From Gammaproteobacteria bacterium UBA6724 (GTDB lineage Bacteria; Pseudomonadota; Gammaproteobacteria; Pseudomonadales; Azotimanducaceae), in the NCBI GenBank assembly GCA_002454165.1, contig DKIG01000014.1, forward strand, positions 43,520-107,519: 64,000 bases of DNA. The letters are read 5' to 3'. The notes under the pieces were generated by a model. The model had not been told where the DNA came from. It saw nothing but the letters and a program-made list of their open reading frames with translations, and did not search any database. Position numbers and translations under genes: made by a program. Positions 26,656 through 37,987 of the stretch are shown piece by piece (position 1 is the stretch's first letter; every line of letters begins with the position of its first letter).

Positions 26656-26871
26656 TTAAAGGTAGCCTTGCATAACGGCGTCATCCAACTGCTTTTTTGT
26701 GTGTAAAACTTTTTGCTTGTTCTGTTCAAGCACCGTGTCCAGCCGGCGCAGCACCGTCATTGGCAAGATGACATCACGGTACTTGCCGCGAACATAAAGA
26801 TCGCGCAATACATCATCGGCGATGCCCCAGATGAAGTTCGGTATCCTGTTGAGATGGTGTTGTGAGGACAT
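26656..26871 (-). pseudogene. Remnant of a type I restriction methyltransferase (HsdM N-terminus)
   Basis: About 71 residues identical in pattern to the start of HsdM proteins: PNFIWGIADDVLRDLYVRGK, YRDVILPMTVLRRLDTVLE, then KKQLDDA and a stop. The family continues for about 400 further residues with the methylase motifs, which are missing. No hsdR or hsdS follows. The open frame can be extended to 26907, but the HsdM-like start is the ATG at 26871. Between it and the fic relic, near-identical GCCTTTACTATG-type words recur three times. Confidence 0.75.
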
Positions 26872-27081
26872 CGGTCTATCCTGTGTTAACGCGTTGTGGA
26901 GAATCAAGAGTTAGGAATGAGTCGTCTGTCGGGATTGTCGCACACCTCTCAAAGCATCTCGCCCTACTCCACCAGGATGTTAATGGATAGCCTTTTATTT
27001 GGCATCAAGGACTGTAGAATAGTCCATTCGCAATCTTGTCGTTCGGCTCAGCCTACACTCAACTGAAATAAGGCATAACAC

Positions 27082-27993
27082 ATGGAAATTCCAGGTTGGT
27101 TTCGACGCGCGCTGGATGCCCCCTACTCCAGCAAATTCGTTGATGTGGACGGAACATCCATTCATTATTTGTTGTGGGAAAATGAACCAGATGACACCAG
27201 TCCTGGCATTGTGTTTGTCCATGGTAATGGGGCTCACGCTCACTGGTGGACATTTATCGCTCCCTTTTTTCTTGGTCATTATCGTGTGGTTGCGATTGAT
27301 TTGTCCGGGGCAGGTGACAGCGGTTATCGGGACGAATACACCCCGGAAGGATTCGCCAAGGAGATTGTAGCGGTGGCTGGTGATGCCGGGTTTGGCAAGG
27401 ATACGATTATCGTTGGGCACAGTTTCGGCGGCTTTGTGACCTTGAAGGCGGGCTTGCTTTATAAGGATAAATTGACTGGCATTGTCCTGGTGGATTCTGC
27501 GGTTCGTCCGCCAGATTTTGAGTGGGAGCGGGACCCGAGAAGATCGCCTATTAAACCAAAACGCATCTATGACACTGCCGATGCCGCCTTGGCAAGATTC
27601 CGCTTGATGCCACCCCAGGATTGCAGGAACGGCTATCTCCTCGATTACATTGGGCGCCACAGCATTATGAAGGTGGAAGGTGGTTGGACCTGGAAGTTTG
27701 ACGACACCCTCTTTCAGAAATTCGACTTTGGCGACAATCTGCACAAGGACCTTGCCAAACTGGAATGTCGCGTCGGTGTGATCTACGGCGAGGACAGTTA
27801 CCTCTTCACCCAGGACCTGGCGGACTATATGTTTGAAGTGCTCAACAAGTCCGTCGCCTTCACCGGCATACCGGATGCCCAGCATCATCTGTTCCTGGAT
27901 CAACCCCTGGCTTTTGTCAGTTCTCTCAGAACATTGCTAGCGGAATGGCGGCATTCAAGACCCGTTCGCCGGGTGGCATGCCCTGGTTCTTGA
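27082..27993 (+). CDS. Alpha/beta hydrolase
   Basis: 303-residue serine hydrolase fold. The oxyanion region is FVHGNGAHAHWW, the nucleophile elbow GHSFGG (about residues 112-117), a candidate acid lies in VIYGEDSYLF, and the catalytic histidine is in DAQHHLFLDQP. It resembles haloalkane dehalogenase/epoxide hydrolase/esterase relatives, but the Ser nucleophile points to an esterase-type activity. Substrate unknown. AAGG ribosome site. No signal peptide. Confidence 0.85.
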   Translation: MEIPGWFRRALDAPYSSKFVDVDGTSIHYLLWENEPDDTSPGIVFVHGNGAHAHWWTFIAPFFLGHYRVVAIDLSGAGDSGYRDEYTPEGFAKEIVAVAGDAGFGKDTIIVGHSFGGFVTLKAGLLYKDKLTGIVLVDSAVRPPDFEWERDPRRSPIKPKRIYDTADAALARFRLMPPQDCRNGYLLDYIGRHSIMKVEGGWTWKFDDTLFQKFDFGDNLHKDLAKLECRVGVIYGEDSYLFTQDLADYMFEVLNKSVAFTGIPDAQHHLFLDQPLAFVSSLRTLLAEWRHSRPVRRVACPGS

Positions 27994-28014
27994 TCTGGGG
28001 AACTGAGCTTGGGT

Positions 28015-28053
28015 GTTGCTCTTGGATGTTACTCTTGAATGCTACTCTTGAAT
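28015..28053. repeat. 13-bp tandem repeats upstream of tRNA-Arg
   Basis: Three copies with the pattern GYTRCTCTTGRAT, each 13 bp, between the hydrolase gene and the tRNA gene, preceded by a degenerate copy. Confidence 0.9.
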
Positions 28054-28071
28054 GCTATAGTAACCCGTCCT

Positions 28072-28148
28072 GCCCTGGTAGCTCAGTTGGATAGAGCATC
28101 CGCCTCCTAAGCGGAGGGTCGCAGGTTCAAATCCTGCTCAGGGCACCA
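28072..28148 (+). tRNA. tRNA-Arg (anticodon CCT)
   Basis: 77-nt cloverleaf with acceptor GCCCTGG/CTCAGGGC region, D-loop AGCTCAGTTGGATAGAGC, anticodon stem TCCGC/GCGGA with loop CTCCTAA (anticodon CCT), T-loop GGTTCAAATCC and encoded CCA. Confidence 0.97.
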
Positions 28149-28172
28149 ATAATAAACGGCATGTAAATAGTG

Positions 28173-28712
28173 ATGGATAAAGACGCTCTATCAGAGGATG
28201 CCAAGGCGCTCTTCCGTCAGGCGACGGAGGGCACCAGCCGAAAGCCTCGCAAAGCACGCCATCTAGCCAAGCAACCCGCGCCAAAACGCTCAATCAAAGC
28301 CAGGGAAAACCCTATCTCAGAATCCCTATCTAGCACTGGCGTGATGTTTGATCAGACGCGCGAAGACCCAATAAAATTTGCCCGCGTGGGACTACAGCAC
28401 AAGGTTTTTAGGAAATTGCGGCGCGGCGATTACGGCATCGCGGCGACACTGGATCTGCATGGCTATACTATTGCTCAGGCACGACCTCGGCTCAGCAATT
28501 TTCTAACGACGGCGCGTAATGCCAGACACTCGGCTATATTGATCGTTCACGGGAAGGGCTTGCATAGCGATAAAACCGGCGGGACATTGAAACAATTCAC
28601 AATTAACTGGCTAAAACAGCGCCCCGCAGTAAAGGCATTTTGCAGTGCCCAAGGCAAGGACGGCGGTACTGGTGCCCTGTATGTTTTGCTACGCCCAGGT
28701 AAGACGCAATAA
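28173..28712 (+). CDS. Smr-domain protein (MutS2/SmrA-like)
   Basis: Small MutS-related domain protein; family members are nicking endonucleases or RNases. Basic, disordered N-terminal half (about 1-85) and a C-terminal Smr domain with the signatures ATLDLHGYTIAQA, ILIVHGKGLHS and GGTGALYVLLRPG. 179 residues counting from the ATG at 28173; a GTG one codon earlier is also possible. It follows tRNA-Arg by 24 bp. Confidence 0.88.
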   Translation: MDKDALSEDAKALFRQATEGTSRKPRKARHLAKQPAPKRSIKARENPISESLSSTGVMFDQTREDPIKFARVGLQHKVFRKLRRGDYGIAATLDLHGYTIAQARPRLSNFLTTARNARHSAILIVHGKGLHSDKTGGTLKQFTINWLKQRPAVKAFCSAQGKDGGTGALYVLLRPGKTQ

Positions 28713-28769
28713 AGAACCTCATATCATCGCGGAAACAACAGCCCGAGCGATTGTTAATACTATTTTCTG

Positions 28770-29411
28770 CTAATAAATCTTAAATACTTTTTTAAGCACA
28801 GACACCAGTGATGTAGCAAATATAGCGCCCGATGTCGCCAAGAATATATCCTTCTGGGCATCCCAAGGATCGCCTTGCGTTCCCAAATAAGTGACTCCCT
28901 GCTCCTGAAAGAAAATATCAGCAACGCCCCATTCTACTAATTCATAGAATCCACTTACAGATAAAGTAATTTCAATAGGCAAGACCCAGGCAACCCATTT
29001 TGGATATTTTAACCAGGTAAGAAATACTTCTCTCATGGGGTAAGCCAATAAAAACCCAAAACTGAAGTGCACAATTCTATCGTAATGATTCCGCGAGGTA
29101 GCAAAAGTATCCATGAGCCAATATCCAAACGGGTTTTCTGCATAGGTATATTGTGCGCCGTAGATATGCAGACACAGATAGATAAATATCAACAGGGATG
29201 ACAGGTCACTTAATTGATACTTTTTATAAGTTCCAATCAAGACTCCGAGGAAAATAAATACGAGGGCATTTTCAAGTAGCCAATTTGCTGTATCTGTGGT
29301 GCTTACAAAAGTGTAAGACCAGTCCAGCAAGAAAATACCTAAAAAAGTTATTAACCAGGGATTTTGTTTGAAGGGGGTTCGGTCAGTTGATATTGCATTT
29401 GTAAAAGCCAT
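28770..29411 (-). CDS. DUF2238/YjdF-type membrane protein
   Basis: 213 residues with five or six hydrophobic helices and the conserved acidic/aromatic motifs of the YjdF family: RNHYDRIVHFSFGFLLAYP, GFYELVEWG and GDPWDAQKDIFLATSGA. Function unknown in the family; inner membrane. AGGA ribosome site. It lies at the downstream end of the pyrimidine cluster but is separated by 70 bp and has its own start signals. Confidence 0.85.
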   Translation of the reverse strand: MAFTNAISTDRTPFKQNPWLITFLGIFLLDWSYTFVSTTDTANWLLENALVFIFLGVLIGTYKKYQLSDLSSLLIFIYLCLHIYGAQYTYAENPFGYWLMDTFATSRNHYDRIVHFSFGFLLAYPMREVFLTWLKYPKWVAWVLPIEITLSVSGFYELVEWGVADIFFQEQGVTYLGTQGDPWDAQKDIFLATSGAIFATSLVSVLKKVFKIY

Positions 29412-29481
29412 AAACGATTGTCCTGGCAGATTTCAAATATAGATATTCCTGCAAAGCAGGGTCTCTGGTTGAATCCAAAAA

Positions 29482-31005
29482 TCACTGATTATCTGGAAAT
29501 GAGAATTGTGCTCTTTCGACTGAGTCAGAAAGCCAACGTTGTGTAATGGTTTTACGACGAGTGTAAAAGCGAACAGCATCCGGTCCATAAGCACTTAAAT
29601 CACCAAACAGGGAGCGCTTCCAGCCGCCGAAGCTGTGATAGGCAACCGGCACAGGTAAAGGCACATTAACACCTACCATGCCAACCTTAATGTTATCGGT
29701 AAAATAACGGGCAACACCACCATCACGAGTAAAGATACAGGTGCCATTACCATATTCATGCGCGTCAATGAGTTGCATCGCCTCTTGCATGGTTTGTACA
29801 CGCACCACACATAAAACAGGACCGAATATTTCTTCCTGGTATATACGCATATCGGGCGTTACTCGATCAAACAAACACCCCCCCATGAAAAACCCTGCTT
29901 CATGTTCAGTGGCGGTAAAGTTGCGACCATCCACTACCAGATCGGCACCCTCTTCCACTCCCAAATCAACATAATTGCGTACTTTTTCATAATGCTGCTG
30001 ACTGATCAACGGACCCATTTCATTTTCAGTATCAATGCCGGGACCAATTTTTAATGCGGCTACTCTTGACGACATTTTTTCAACAAAAGTTTCGGCTAGT
30101 GTGTCACCAACACAGACTGCTACCGAGATCGCCATACAACGCTCGCCGCACGAACCATAAACGGCACCCATTAAGGCATTTACCACACTATCCATATCGG
30201 CATCTGGCATCAGGATGGCATGATTTTTTGCGCCTCCTAATGCCTGTACTCTTTTCCCGGTCGCAGTAGCCGTTTGATAAATATATTCCGCGACCGGGGT
30301 GGAGCCAACAAAACTGATGGCTTCTATTCTCGGCTCAGTGAGCAGGGTATCAACTGCTTCCTTATCACCATTAACAACATTAAATACGCCGTCAGGCAAT
30401 CCGGCCTCCTTAAACAATTTCGCAATATAGGTCGGCGCACCGGGATCCTTCTCAGATGGTTTAAGCACAAAGGTATTACCGCAAATTATTGCCATGGGAT
30501 ACATCCACATGGGCACCATTGCCGGAAAGTTAAATGGCGTAATACCTGCTACCACTCCCAGAGGATGAAATTCAGACCAACTATCTATACCCCGTCCAAC
30601 ATTTTTGCTGTGCTCTCCTTTTAATAATTCTGGCGCGCCACATGCGTACTCAACAACCTCAAGGCCGCGAATAAACTCGCCTCGCGCATCGTCCAGCACC
30701 TTGCCGTGTTCATCAGTTACGAGGGCAATAATTTCGCCGGCATGTTGCTCCAACAATGTCTTAAAACGGAACATTATTCTGGCGCGCTCCATGGGCGATA
30801 TTTGACGCCAGGCAGGATATGCCGCTGCTGCCGCTGCTATTGCCTTTTCTACGGTTGCTTTACTTGCCAGGGCAACATGTCGTATTACTTGACCCGTGGC
30901 AGGATTGTAAATTTCCTGGGTGCGTTCGGTATCTGTTATTACTTTGCCATTGATATAATGACCAACGACCTCATGACCAGTTTCCACTGCTACTACTGAA
31001 CTCAT
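29482..31005 (-). CDS. mmsA: CoA-acylating (methyl)malonate-semialdehyde dehydrogenase
   Basis: NAD-dependent aldehyde dehydrogenase that converts malonate semialdehyde (from beta-alanine) or methylmalonate semialdehyde to acetyl-CoA or propionyl-CoA. Motifs: VVAGITPFNFPAMVPMWMYP (family-specific), SFVGSTPVAEYIY, catalytic Cys in YGSCGERCMAISVAV, and EEIFGPVLCVVR. 507 residues. Last gene of the pyrimidine cluster, immediately after the beta-alanine transaminase whose product it would consume, which supports the malonate semialdehyde role. Strong AGGAGGT ribosome site. Confidence 0.94.
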   Translation of the reverse strand: MSSVVAVETGHEVVGHYINGKVITDTERTQEIYNPATGQVIRHVALASKATVEKAIAAAAAAYPAWRQISPMERARIMFRFKTLLEQHAGEIIALVTDEHGKVLDDARGEFIRGLEVVEYACGAPELLKGEHSKNVGRGIDSWSEFHPLGVVAGITPFNFPAMVPMWMYPMAIICGNTFVLKPSEKDPGAPTYIAKLFKEAGLPDGVFNVVNGDKEAVDTLLTEPRIEAISFVGSTPVAEYIYQTATATGKRVQALGGAKNHAILMPDADMDSVVNALMGAVYGSCGERCMAISVAVCVGDTLAETFVEKMSSRVAALKIGPGIDTENEMGPLISQQHYEKVRNYVDLGVEEGADLVVDGRNFTATEHEAGFFMGGCLFDRVTPDMRIYQEEIFGPVLCVVRVQTMQEAMQLIDAHEYGNGTCIFTRDGGVARYFTDNIKVGMVGVNVPLPVPVAYHSFGGWKRSLFGDLSAYGPDAVRFYTRRKTITQRWLSDSVERAQFSFPDNQ

Positions 31006-31016
31006 CCGACTACCTC

Positions 31017-32351
31017 CTAGTCAATCTCATTTAATACTTTGCGGACAATATCGAAAGTCTGTTCAAACAACTCGGGGGTAAAAGTGAAAAAGGGTGAAAA
31101 CATCAGAGTGTCCATGCCATGACGAACCATCAAACCCTGTTCAAAACATTTTACATGCGCCTCCATTCCCCTGGCACCAGGATCACCAGGACGCCCTTCC
31201 AATTCAATGCTTCCCATTAGCCCAAAATTACGAATGTCTATCACATGGGGCGCATCTCTCAGGGCGTGTAGCATAGTTTCAAACACTGGCTCTATGGCTT
31301 GAACTCTATTGCCAATGTCTTCCTCTGCATATACATCCAATGAAGCCAGAGCGGCGGCCGTTGCCACCGGATGCCCTGAATAGGTATAGCCGTGAAAAAA
31401 TTCAATGGCATATTCAGGACCATTCATAAAACTCTGATAAATATCACTGTTCACCAAGACCGCGCCCATGGGAATCACGCCATTGGTTATCCCTTTCGCG
31501 GTACTGATAATATCCGGCAGCACACCAAAACGTTCACAACCAAAAGTGGTACCGATACGATAAAAAGCGGTGATCACTTCATCAAAAATCAACAAGATCC
31601 CGTGGCGAGTACAGATTTCACGCAAACGTTCCAGATAACCTACAGGTGGCACTATGACTCCAGCCGAGCCGGCAACAGGTTCAACAATTACTGCAGCGAT
31701 ATTTTCGGCATGATGTAGGGAGACAATTCGTTCCAGTTCATCTGCAAAATGTATGCCCCATTCCGGTTGCCCCTTGCTGAAGGCGTTGTGTTCCAGATCA
31801 TGGGTGTGTGGTAGATGATCAACATTTGGTAACATCGCATGACCAAACATTCTTCGATTTGCTGGGATGCCCCCAACAGACATACCGCCAAAATTGGTGC
31901 CGTGATAGCCCTTCTCGCGTCCAATGAATTTGGTGCGTGTGGCTTCCCCTCGCATACGATGCCAAGCAAGTGCAATTTTTAATGATGTATCAGCGGATTC
32001 CGAGCCCGAAGTAGTAAAGAAGACATGCTCAAAACCCTCAGGCGCCAAATCAATTAACCTGTTAGCCAGTTCAAAGACTCTGCTGTGGCCAATTTGAAAG
32101 GCAGCTACATAGTCGAGTCTGGCAACCTGCTCCTGTACCGCTTTGACAATTTTTGGATGACAGTGCCCCAGGCCAGATGTCCACATGCCAGAGAAGGCAT
32201 CAATGATGGTCTGTCCATCTTGTGTTTTGTAGTTAAACCCTGCTGCCGAATCAACAATTCTCGGTGCCTTCTTGAAGGCGCGATTTGCCGTATAGGGCAT
32301 CCAATAAGATTCTAAATCTGGTCTGTTATCACCTTTTGGTTTTGTACTCAT
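31017..32351 (-). CDS. Beta-alanine:pyruvate (omega-amino acid) transaminase
   Basis: Class III PLP aminotransferase that makes malonate semialdehyde from beta-alanine. Motifs: SGMWTSGLGHCHPKIV, FFTTSGSESADTSLKIA, GREKGYHGTNFGGMSVGG, VEPVAGSAGVIVPP, LLIFDEVITAFYRIG and the PLP lysine in ISTAKGITNGVIPMGAV. 444 residues. Its place between dihydropyrimidinase/beta-ureidopropionase and mmsA fits a role in pyrimidine degradation. Twelve bp upstream of mmsA. Confidence 0.93.
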   Translation of the reverse strand: MSTKPKGDNRPDLESYWMPYTANRAFKKAPRIVDSAAGFNYKTQDGQTIIDAFSGMWTSGLGHCHPKIVKAVQEQVARLDYVAAFQIGHSRVFELANRLIDLAPEGFEHVFFTTSGSESADTSLKIALAWHRMRGEATRTKFIGREKGYHGTNFGGMSVGGIPANRRMFGHAMLPNVDHLPHTHDLEHNAFSKGQPEWGIHFADELERIVSLHHAENIAAVIVEPVAGSAGVIVPPVGYLERLREICTRHGILLIFDEVITAFYRIGTTFGCERFGVLPDIISTAKGITNGVIPMGAVLVNSDIYQSFMNGPEYAIEFFHGYTYSGHPVATAAALASLDVYAEEDIGNRVQAIEPVFETMLHALRDAPHVIDIRNFGLMGSIELEGRPGDPGARGMEAHVKCFEQGLMVRHGMDTLMFSPFFTFTPELFEQTFDIVRKVLNEID

Positions 32352-32376
32352 TTATCAATATATCCGATTATTTATA

Positions 32377-34721
<2,345 letters not shown>

Positions 34722-34754
34722 TTCTGGTCCTCACTGATTGTTTTTAAGGAACAC

Positions 34755-34799
34755 GTCACTTAATAAGAAGTCACTTAATAAGAAGTCACTCAATAAAAA
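34755..34799. repeat. 15-bp tandem repeats between upp and beta-ureidopropionase genes
   Basis: Three copies of GTCACTTAATAAGAA (the third variant, A-rich) in the 92-bp spacer inside the pyrimidine cluster. Confidence 0.9.
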
Positions 34800-34813
34800 A
34801 CAATTAGTCACAA

Positions 34814-35461
34814 CTATTTCGTGCCAAATAAACGATCTCCAGCATCACCCAATCCAGGCAAGATATAGCCTTTTTCATTCAAACCCGTGTCTATAGCAGG
34901 CGTATAAAGCCGCACATCAGGATGGCTCCTGCCAAGTTCCTCTATGCCTTCAGGCGCAGCCAATAAACAGATAAAACGTATTTCCTTGCCGCCCGCCTGT
35001 TTAATCCGGTTAATTGCGGCTACTGCAGAATGACCCGTCGCCAACATCGGATCAACCACCAGACAGAGACGTTCATCAAGTTTACCTGGGGCTTTGAAAT
35101 AATACTCCACTGCTTCCAGGGTTTTCGGATCACGATACATACCCACATGCCCCACCCTTGCTGATGGTACTAACTCCAACAAGCCCTGCAACAAGCCATC
35201 ACCCGCGCGCAAAATAGAAAATAGACACATCTTTTTCCCCGCCAATACCGGCATGGTTGTACGCATCAATGGCGTTTCTATTTCTATATTTGTCAGTGCA
35301 ATGTCACGAGTCGCTTCGTAGCCAAGCAGCAAACCTATTTCTTTGAGCAATCGTCTGAACTCCGCCGCAGGCGTGTCCCTGGAACGCATCAGAGTTAATT
35401 TGTGTTGAATCAACGGATGGTCAACGATAATTACCTTGTCCGATGCTTGGTATTGATTCAT
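34814..35461 (-). CDS. upp: Uracil phosphoribosyltransferase
   Basis: Converts uracil and PRPP to UMP. Motifs: [35 protein letters not shown] and the PRPP loop [16 protein letters not shown] with the C-terminal uracil-binding region [13 protein letters not shown]. 215 residues. It lies between cytidine deaminase and the degradation genes, so the cluster can send uracil either to salvage or to breakdown. AGGA ribosome site. Confidence 0.96.
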   Translation of the reverse strand: MNQYQASDKVIIVDHPLIQHKLTLMRSRDTPAAEFRRLLKEIGLLLGYEATRDIALTNIEIETPLMRTTMPVLAGKKMCLFSILRAGDGLLQGLLELVPSARVGHVGMYRDPKTLEAVEYYFKAPGKLDERLCLVVDPMLATGHSAVAAINRIKQAGGKEIRFICLLAAPEGIEELGRSHPDVRLYTPAIDTGLNEKGYILPGLGDAGDRLFGTK

Positions 35462-35466
35462 GAATC

Positions 35467-36534
35467 CTATCTCTTACTATTCTTACTTTTTACTTTTTCT
35501 GTTTTCACTATTTTTAATTTCGCGTTCGGTGCTATTTCGCTGAGGATCGCCTGCGTATAACTTGCCTGACTGATTCCCGCATCGGCAGATTCGAAGAGTA
35601 GCAGTTCCTGGATATTACTGAAATCAGTTTCCTGGAAACGTAATCTATCCAGCGCAGAAAGCAACGGGTGCAGACTGGGATTATAAGCGGCATTTTCTAT
35701 GTATGCGCCACTAAAAAATCTACCATTCACTTTCAATACCACAGAAGAAGGGGAGCCTGAATAGGGAGAATAACTCTGCTGCGCTGTCTCCCGACCAAGA
35801 CACAGCATTTTATCTTCAACTCTTGATGGACACTGCAATGAGGTATGGTTTTTTGACGGTTGTTTTAATAGCTTAGCTTCTGAAAAGAGAGCATCTTCAA
35901 TCCCTAAGTCTGCCGGACCAAAAGATGCAGGCAAGAGCTCAGTCAGCGTCACTGGCTGGCGACCAACAACAATAATTTCAAGATTGGATGCCGCATCAAG
36001 TTCATTCAAAAATTGACGACAATGCCCACAGGGAGCTGCCGTCACTGCGATGCGCCTTATACTCGGCTCATCATGTAAGAGCGCATTATTTATTGCTGAT
36101 TGCTCGGCATGGACAACAAAGCCCAGAGCCGCCTGGGCAATTTCCAGGTTTGCTCCAAGATATAAAGCACCAGTTTCGCCCTGAATGACTGCACCCACAC
36201 GAAAATTTGAAACAGGGGGGAGCGCATATTGGCTCGCCAGAGGCAGGAACTTGAGCATCAGTTCCGGTATAGATGCATCCTCCATAGTTGCCAATTCATT
36301 GACGAGAGGTGCCGATATGACGCCATCAAACGCTTCGGTAAATATTTCCCTGCCCAATCTTTCTTTTGCCGCCGCGGAAAAGTGCTGCAAAGAGATATCT
36401 ACCTGTTCAACCATATTATTCATCTTTGACGCTTGCTCAAGACCATCTGCCTGGCTCCTAGTGACACCAATAGTGACGCTATCATTGACAAGAGCGCAAG
36501 ATAATAGCAACAGTCCCAGGGTAAACTTTTTCAT
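35467..36534 (-). CDS. cdd: Cytidine deaminase with N-terminal export-like signal
   Basis: E. coli-type two-domain cytidine deaminase that makes uridine from cytidine. Zinc/catalytic motif VVHAEQSAI (His142, Glu144) and [12 protein letters not shown] (Cys169, Cys172); the second non-catalytic domain has [14 protein letters not shown] and [14 protein letters not shown]. 355 residues, about 40 longer at the N-terminus than the E. coli enzyme. The extra part is [19 protein letters not shown], a basic tip, a Leu-rich core and LLSC, resembling a (lipo)protein signal. The ATG at 36534 has GGGAG upstream and lies 14 bp after deoA; an internal ATG (residue 38) would give a cytosolic enzyme. Export is therefore a real but unproven possibility. 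Confidence 0.88.
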   Translation of the reverse strand: MKKFTLGLLLLSCALVNDSVTIGVTRSQADGLEQASKMNNMVEQVDISLQHFSAAAKERLGREIFTEAFDGVISAPLVNELATMEDASIPELMLKFLPLASQYALPPVSNFRVGAVIQGETGALYLGANLEIAQAALGFVVHAEQSAINNALLHDEPSIRRIAVTAAPCGHCRQFLNELDAASNLEIIVVGRQPVTLTELLPASFGPADLGIEDALFSEAKLLKQPSKNHTSLQCPSRVEDKMLCLGRETAQQSYSPYSGSPSSVVLKVNGRFFSGAYIENAAYNPSLHPLLSALDRLRFQETDFSNIQELLLFESADAGISQASYTQAILSEIAPNAKLKIVKTEKVKSKNSKR

Positions 36535-36548
36535 AATCTCCCAAGCCG

Positions 36549-37886
36549 CTAGGCAAGCCTTTCACAAATAACGGATGCCGGTAATTGGTGCAATTTTTCC
36601 TCACTCACGCTGAACGCATGGCGTAACCCTTCAATCGCCTGTTCAGCACTATCCTCATCTCTGGCATGTACATAGGCTATTGGTTTGTCTGCATCAACTC
36701 TGACCCCTATGCCGGCAACATCTGTCAAACCCACGGAATAATCAATCTTGTCTTCCACCCGCTTGCGGCCTCCTCCCAGGGCAACAATAATGTTACCCAC
36801 CTCGCGCACATTGATATGGGTAACAAATCCGGCATCTTTTGCATAGGCAGGTTTTTTGACCGCGGCCTGAGGCAAATGCTGTGCGGCAGATTCAATGAAA
36901 TCATGCGGACCTCCCTGGGCACTGACCATCTTCGCGAAAATTTCCGCCGCCTTCCCACCATCTAATGCTGCATTGATCTGACGCTCTGCGCTCTCAGGCT
37001 CATCCGCCAACCCGATCATGCAGAGCATATCTATTGCCAATGCCGTGACGACATCCTGCAAACGTTCATCACGATAAGTGCCCGTCAGATAGTCTATGGT
37101 TTCCATGATCTCAACAGCGTTGCCAGCATTGCGACCAAGTACTGCCGACATATCCGTGATGGTTGCCCGCACTGGCAAGCCTGCTTCAGCCGCAGTGTTA
37201 ATGATGGAATCAGCGAGTTGTTCCGCATCTGCCAGAGTCTGCATAAAAGCCCCATTGCCGATTTTCACATCCATGACCAGGGCATCCAATCCTGCCGCAA
37301 TTTTCTTCGACAAAATAGAAGCAGTAATCAAGGGGATAGATTCTACCGTTGCAGTAACATCTCGTATGGCATAAAAACGTTTATCCGCTGGTGCCAATTC
37401 TTCAGTCTGACCAATGATGGCACAACCGACAGATTTAACGACTTCTCGGAAACTTTCCAGATCCAACGATGTTTTATAATTAGTGACACTGTCGAGTTTG
37501 TCCAGGGTACCGCCGGTATGTCCTAGAGCGGGACCCGATATCATTGGCACATAGGCACCGCAGGCGGCTACAAGAGGTGCCAGCATCAAACTCACCTTAT
37601 CACCGACACCACCGGTAGAATGTTTATCTATTACAACACCATCCAGTCCCTGATGTGACCAGTCTATAGTATGACCGGAAGCCACCATTGCCCGCGTTAG
37701 TTCACCGATCTCCGCAAATGTCATGGTATTAAAATATATCGCCATTGCCATGGCTGAGACCTGCTCGGAAGATATGGAACCATCGGCAAGCCCACGCACG
37801 AAGAAAGCAATCTCGTCAGGGCTGAGTGCTCCCCCATCTCGCTTCTTTCGAATCAATTCCTGGGGAAGCATCTGTTCAGTCATCAT
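36549..37886 (-). CDS. deoA: Thymidine (pyrimidine-nucleoside) phosphorylase
   Basis: Phosphorolyses thymidine/uridine-type nucleosides to base and sugar 1-phosphate. The signature is DKHSTGGVGDKVSLMLAPLV followed by GPALGHTGGTLDKLDSV; the base site IRDVTATVESIPLITASILS and MDVKIGNGAFM are also intact. 445 residues, normal. It precedes cdd by 14 bp and is part of the one-strand pyrimidine cluster. Confidence 0.95.
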   Translation of the reverse strand: MMTEQMLPQELIRKKRDGGALSPDEIAFFVRGLADGSISSEQVSAMAMAIYFNTMTFAEIGELTRAMVASGHTIDWSHQGLDGVVIDKHSTGGVGDKVSLMLAPLVAACGAYVPMISGPALGHTGGTLDKLDSVTNYKTSLDLESFREVVKSVGCAIIGQTEELAPADKRFYAIRDVTATVESIPLITASILSKKIAAGLDALVMDVKIGNGAFMQTLADAEQLADSIINTAAEAGLPVRATITDMSAVLGRNAGNAVEIMETIDYLTGTYRDERLQDVVTALAIDMLCMIGLADEPESAERQINAALDGGKAAEIFAKMVSAQGGPHDFIESAAQHLPQAAVKKPAYAKDAGFVTHINVREVGNIIVALGGGRKRVEDKIDYSVGLTDVAGIGVRVDADKPIAYVHARDEDSAEQAIEGLRHAFSVSEEKLHQLPASVICERLA

Positions 37887-37987
37887 TAGTTACCTAATAC
37901 ATTAGGAAGGTACTCGATACAGAGGGAGTGGAAATTTCTATAACCGGGAAACCTCTGTAGCAAACAGAAACCTCCTCTGAATGCCCA

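Noticed and set aside
27059..27903. Open frames (up to 302 codons) antisense to the alpha/beta hydrolase
   Set aside because: They lie opposite a gene with full hydrolase motifs and have no recognisable domain.
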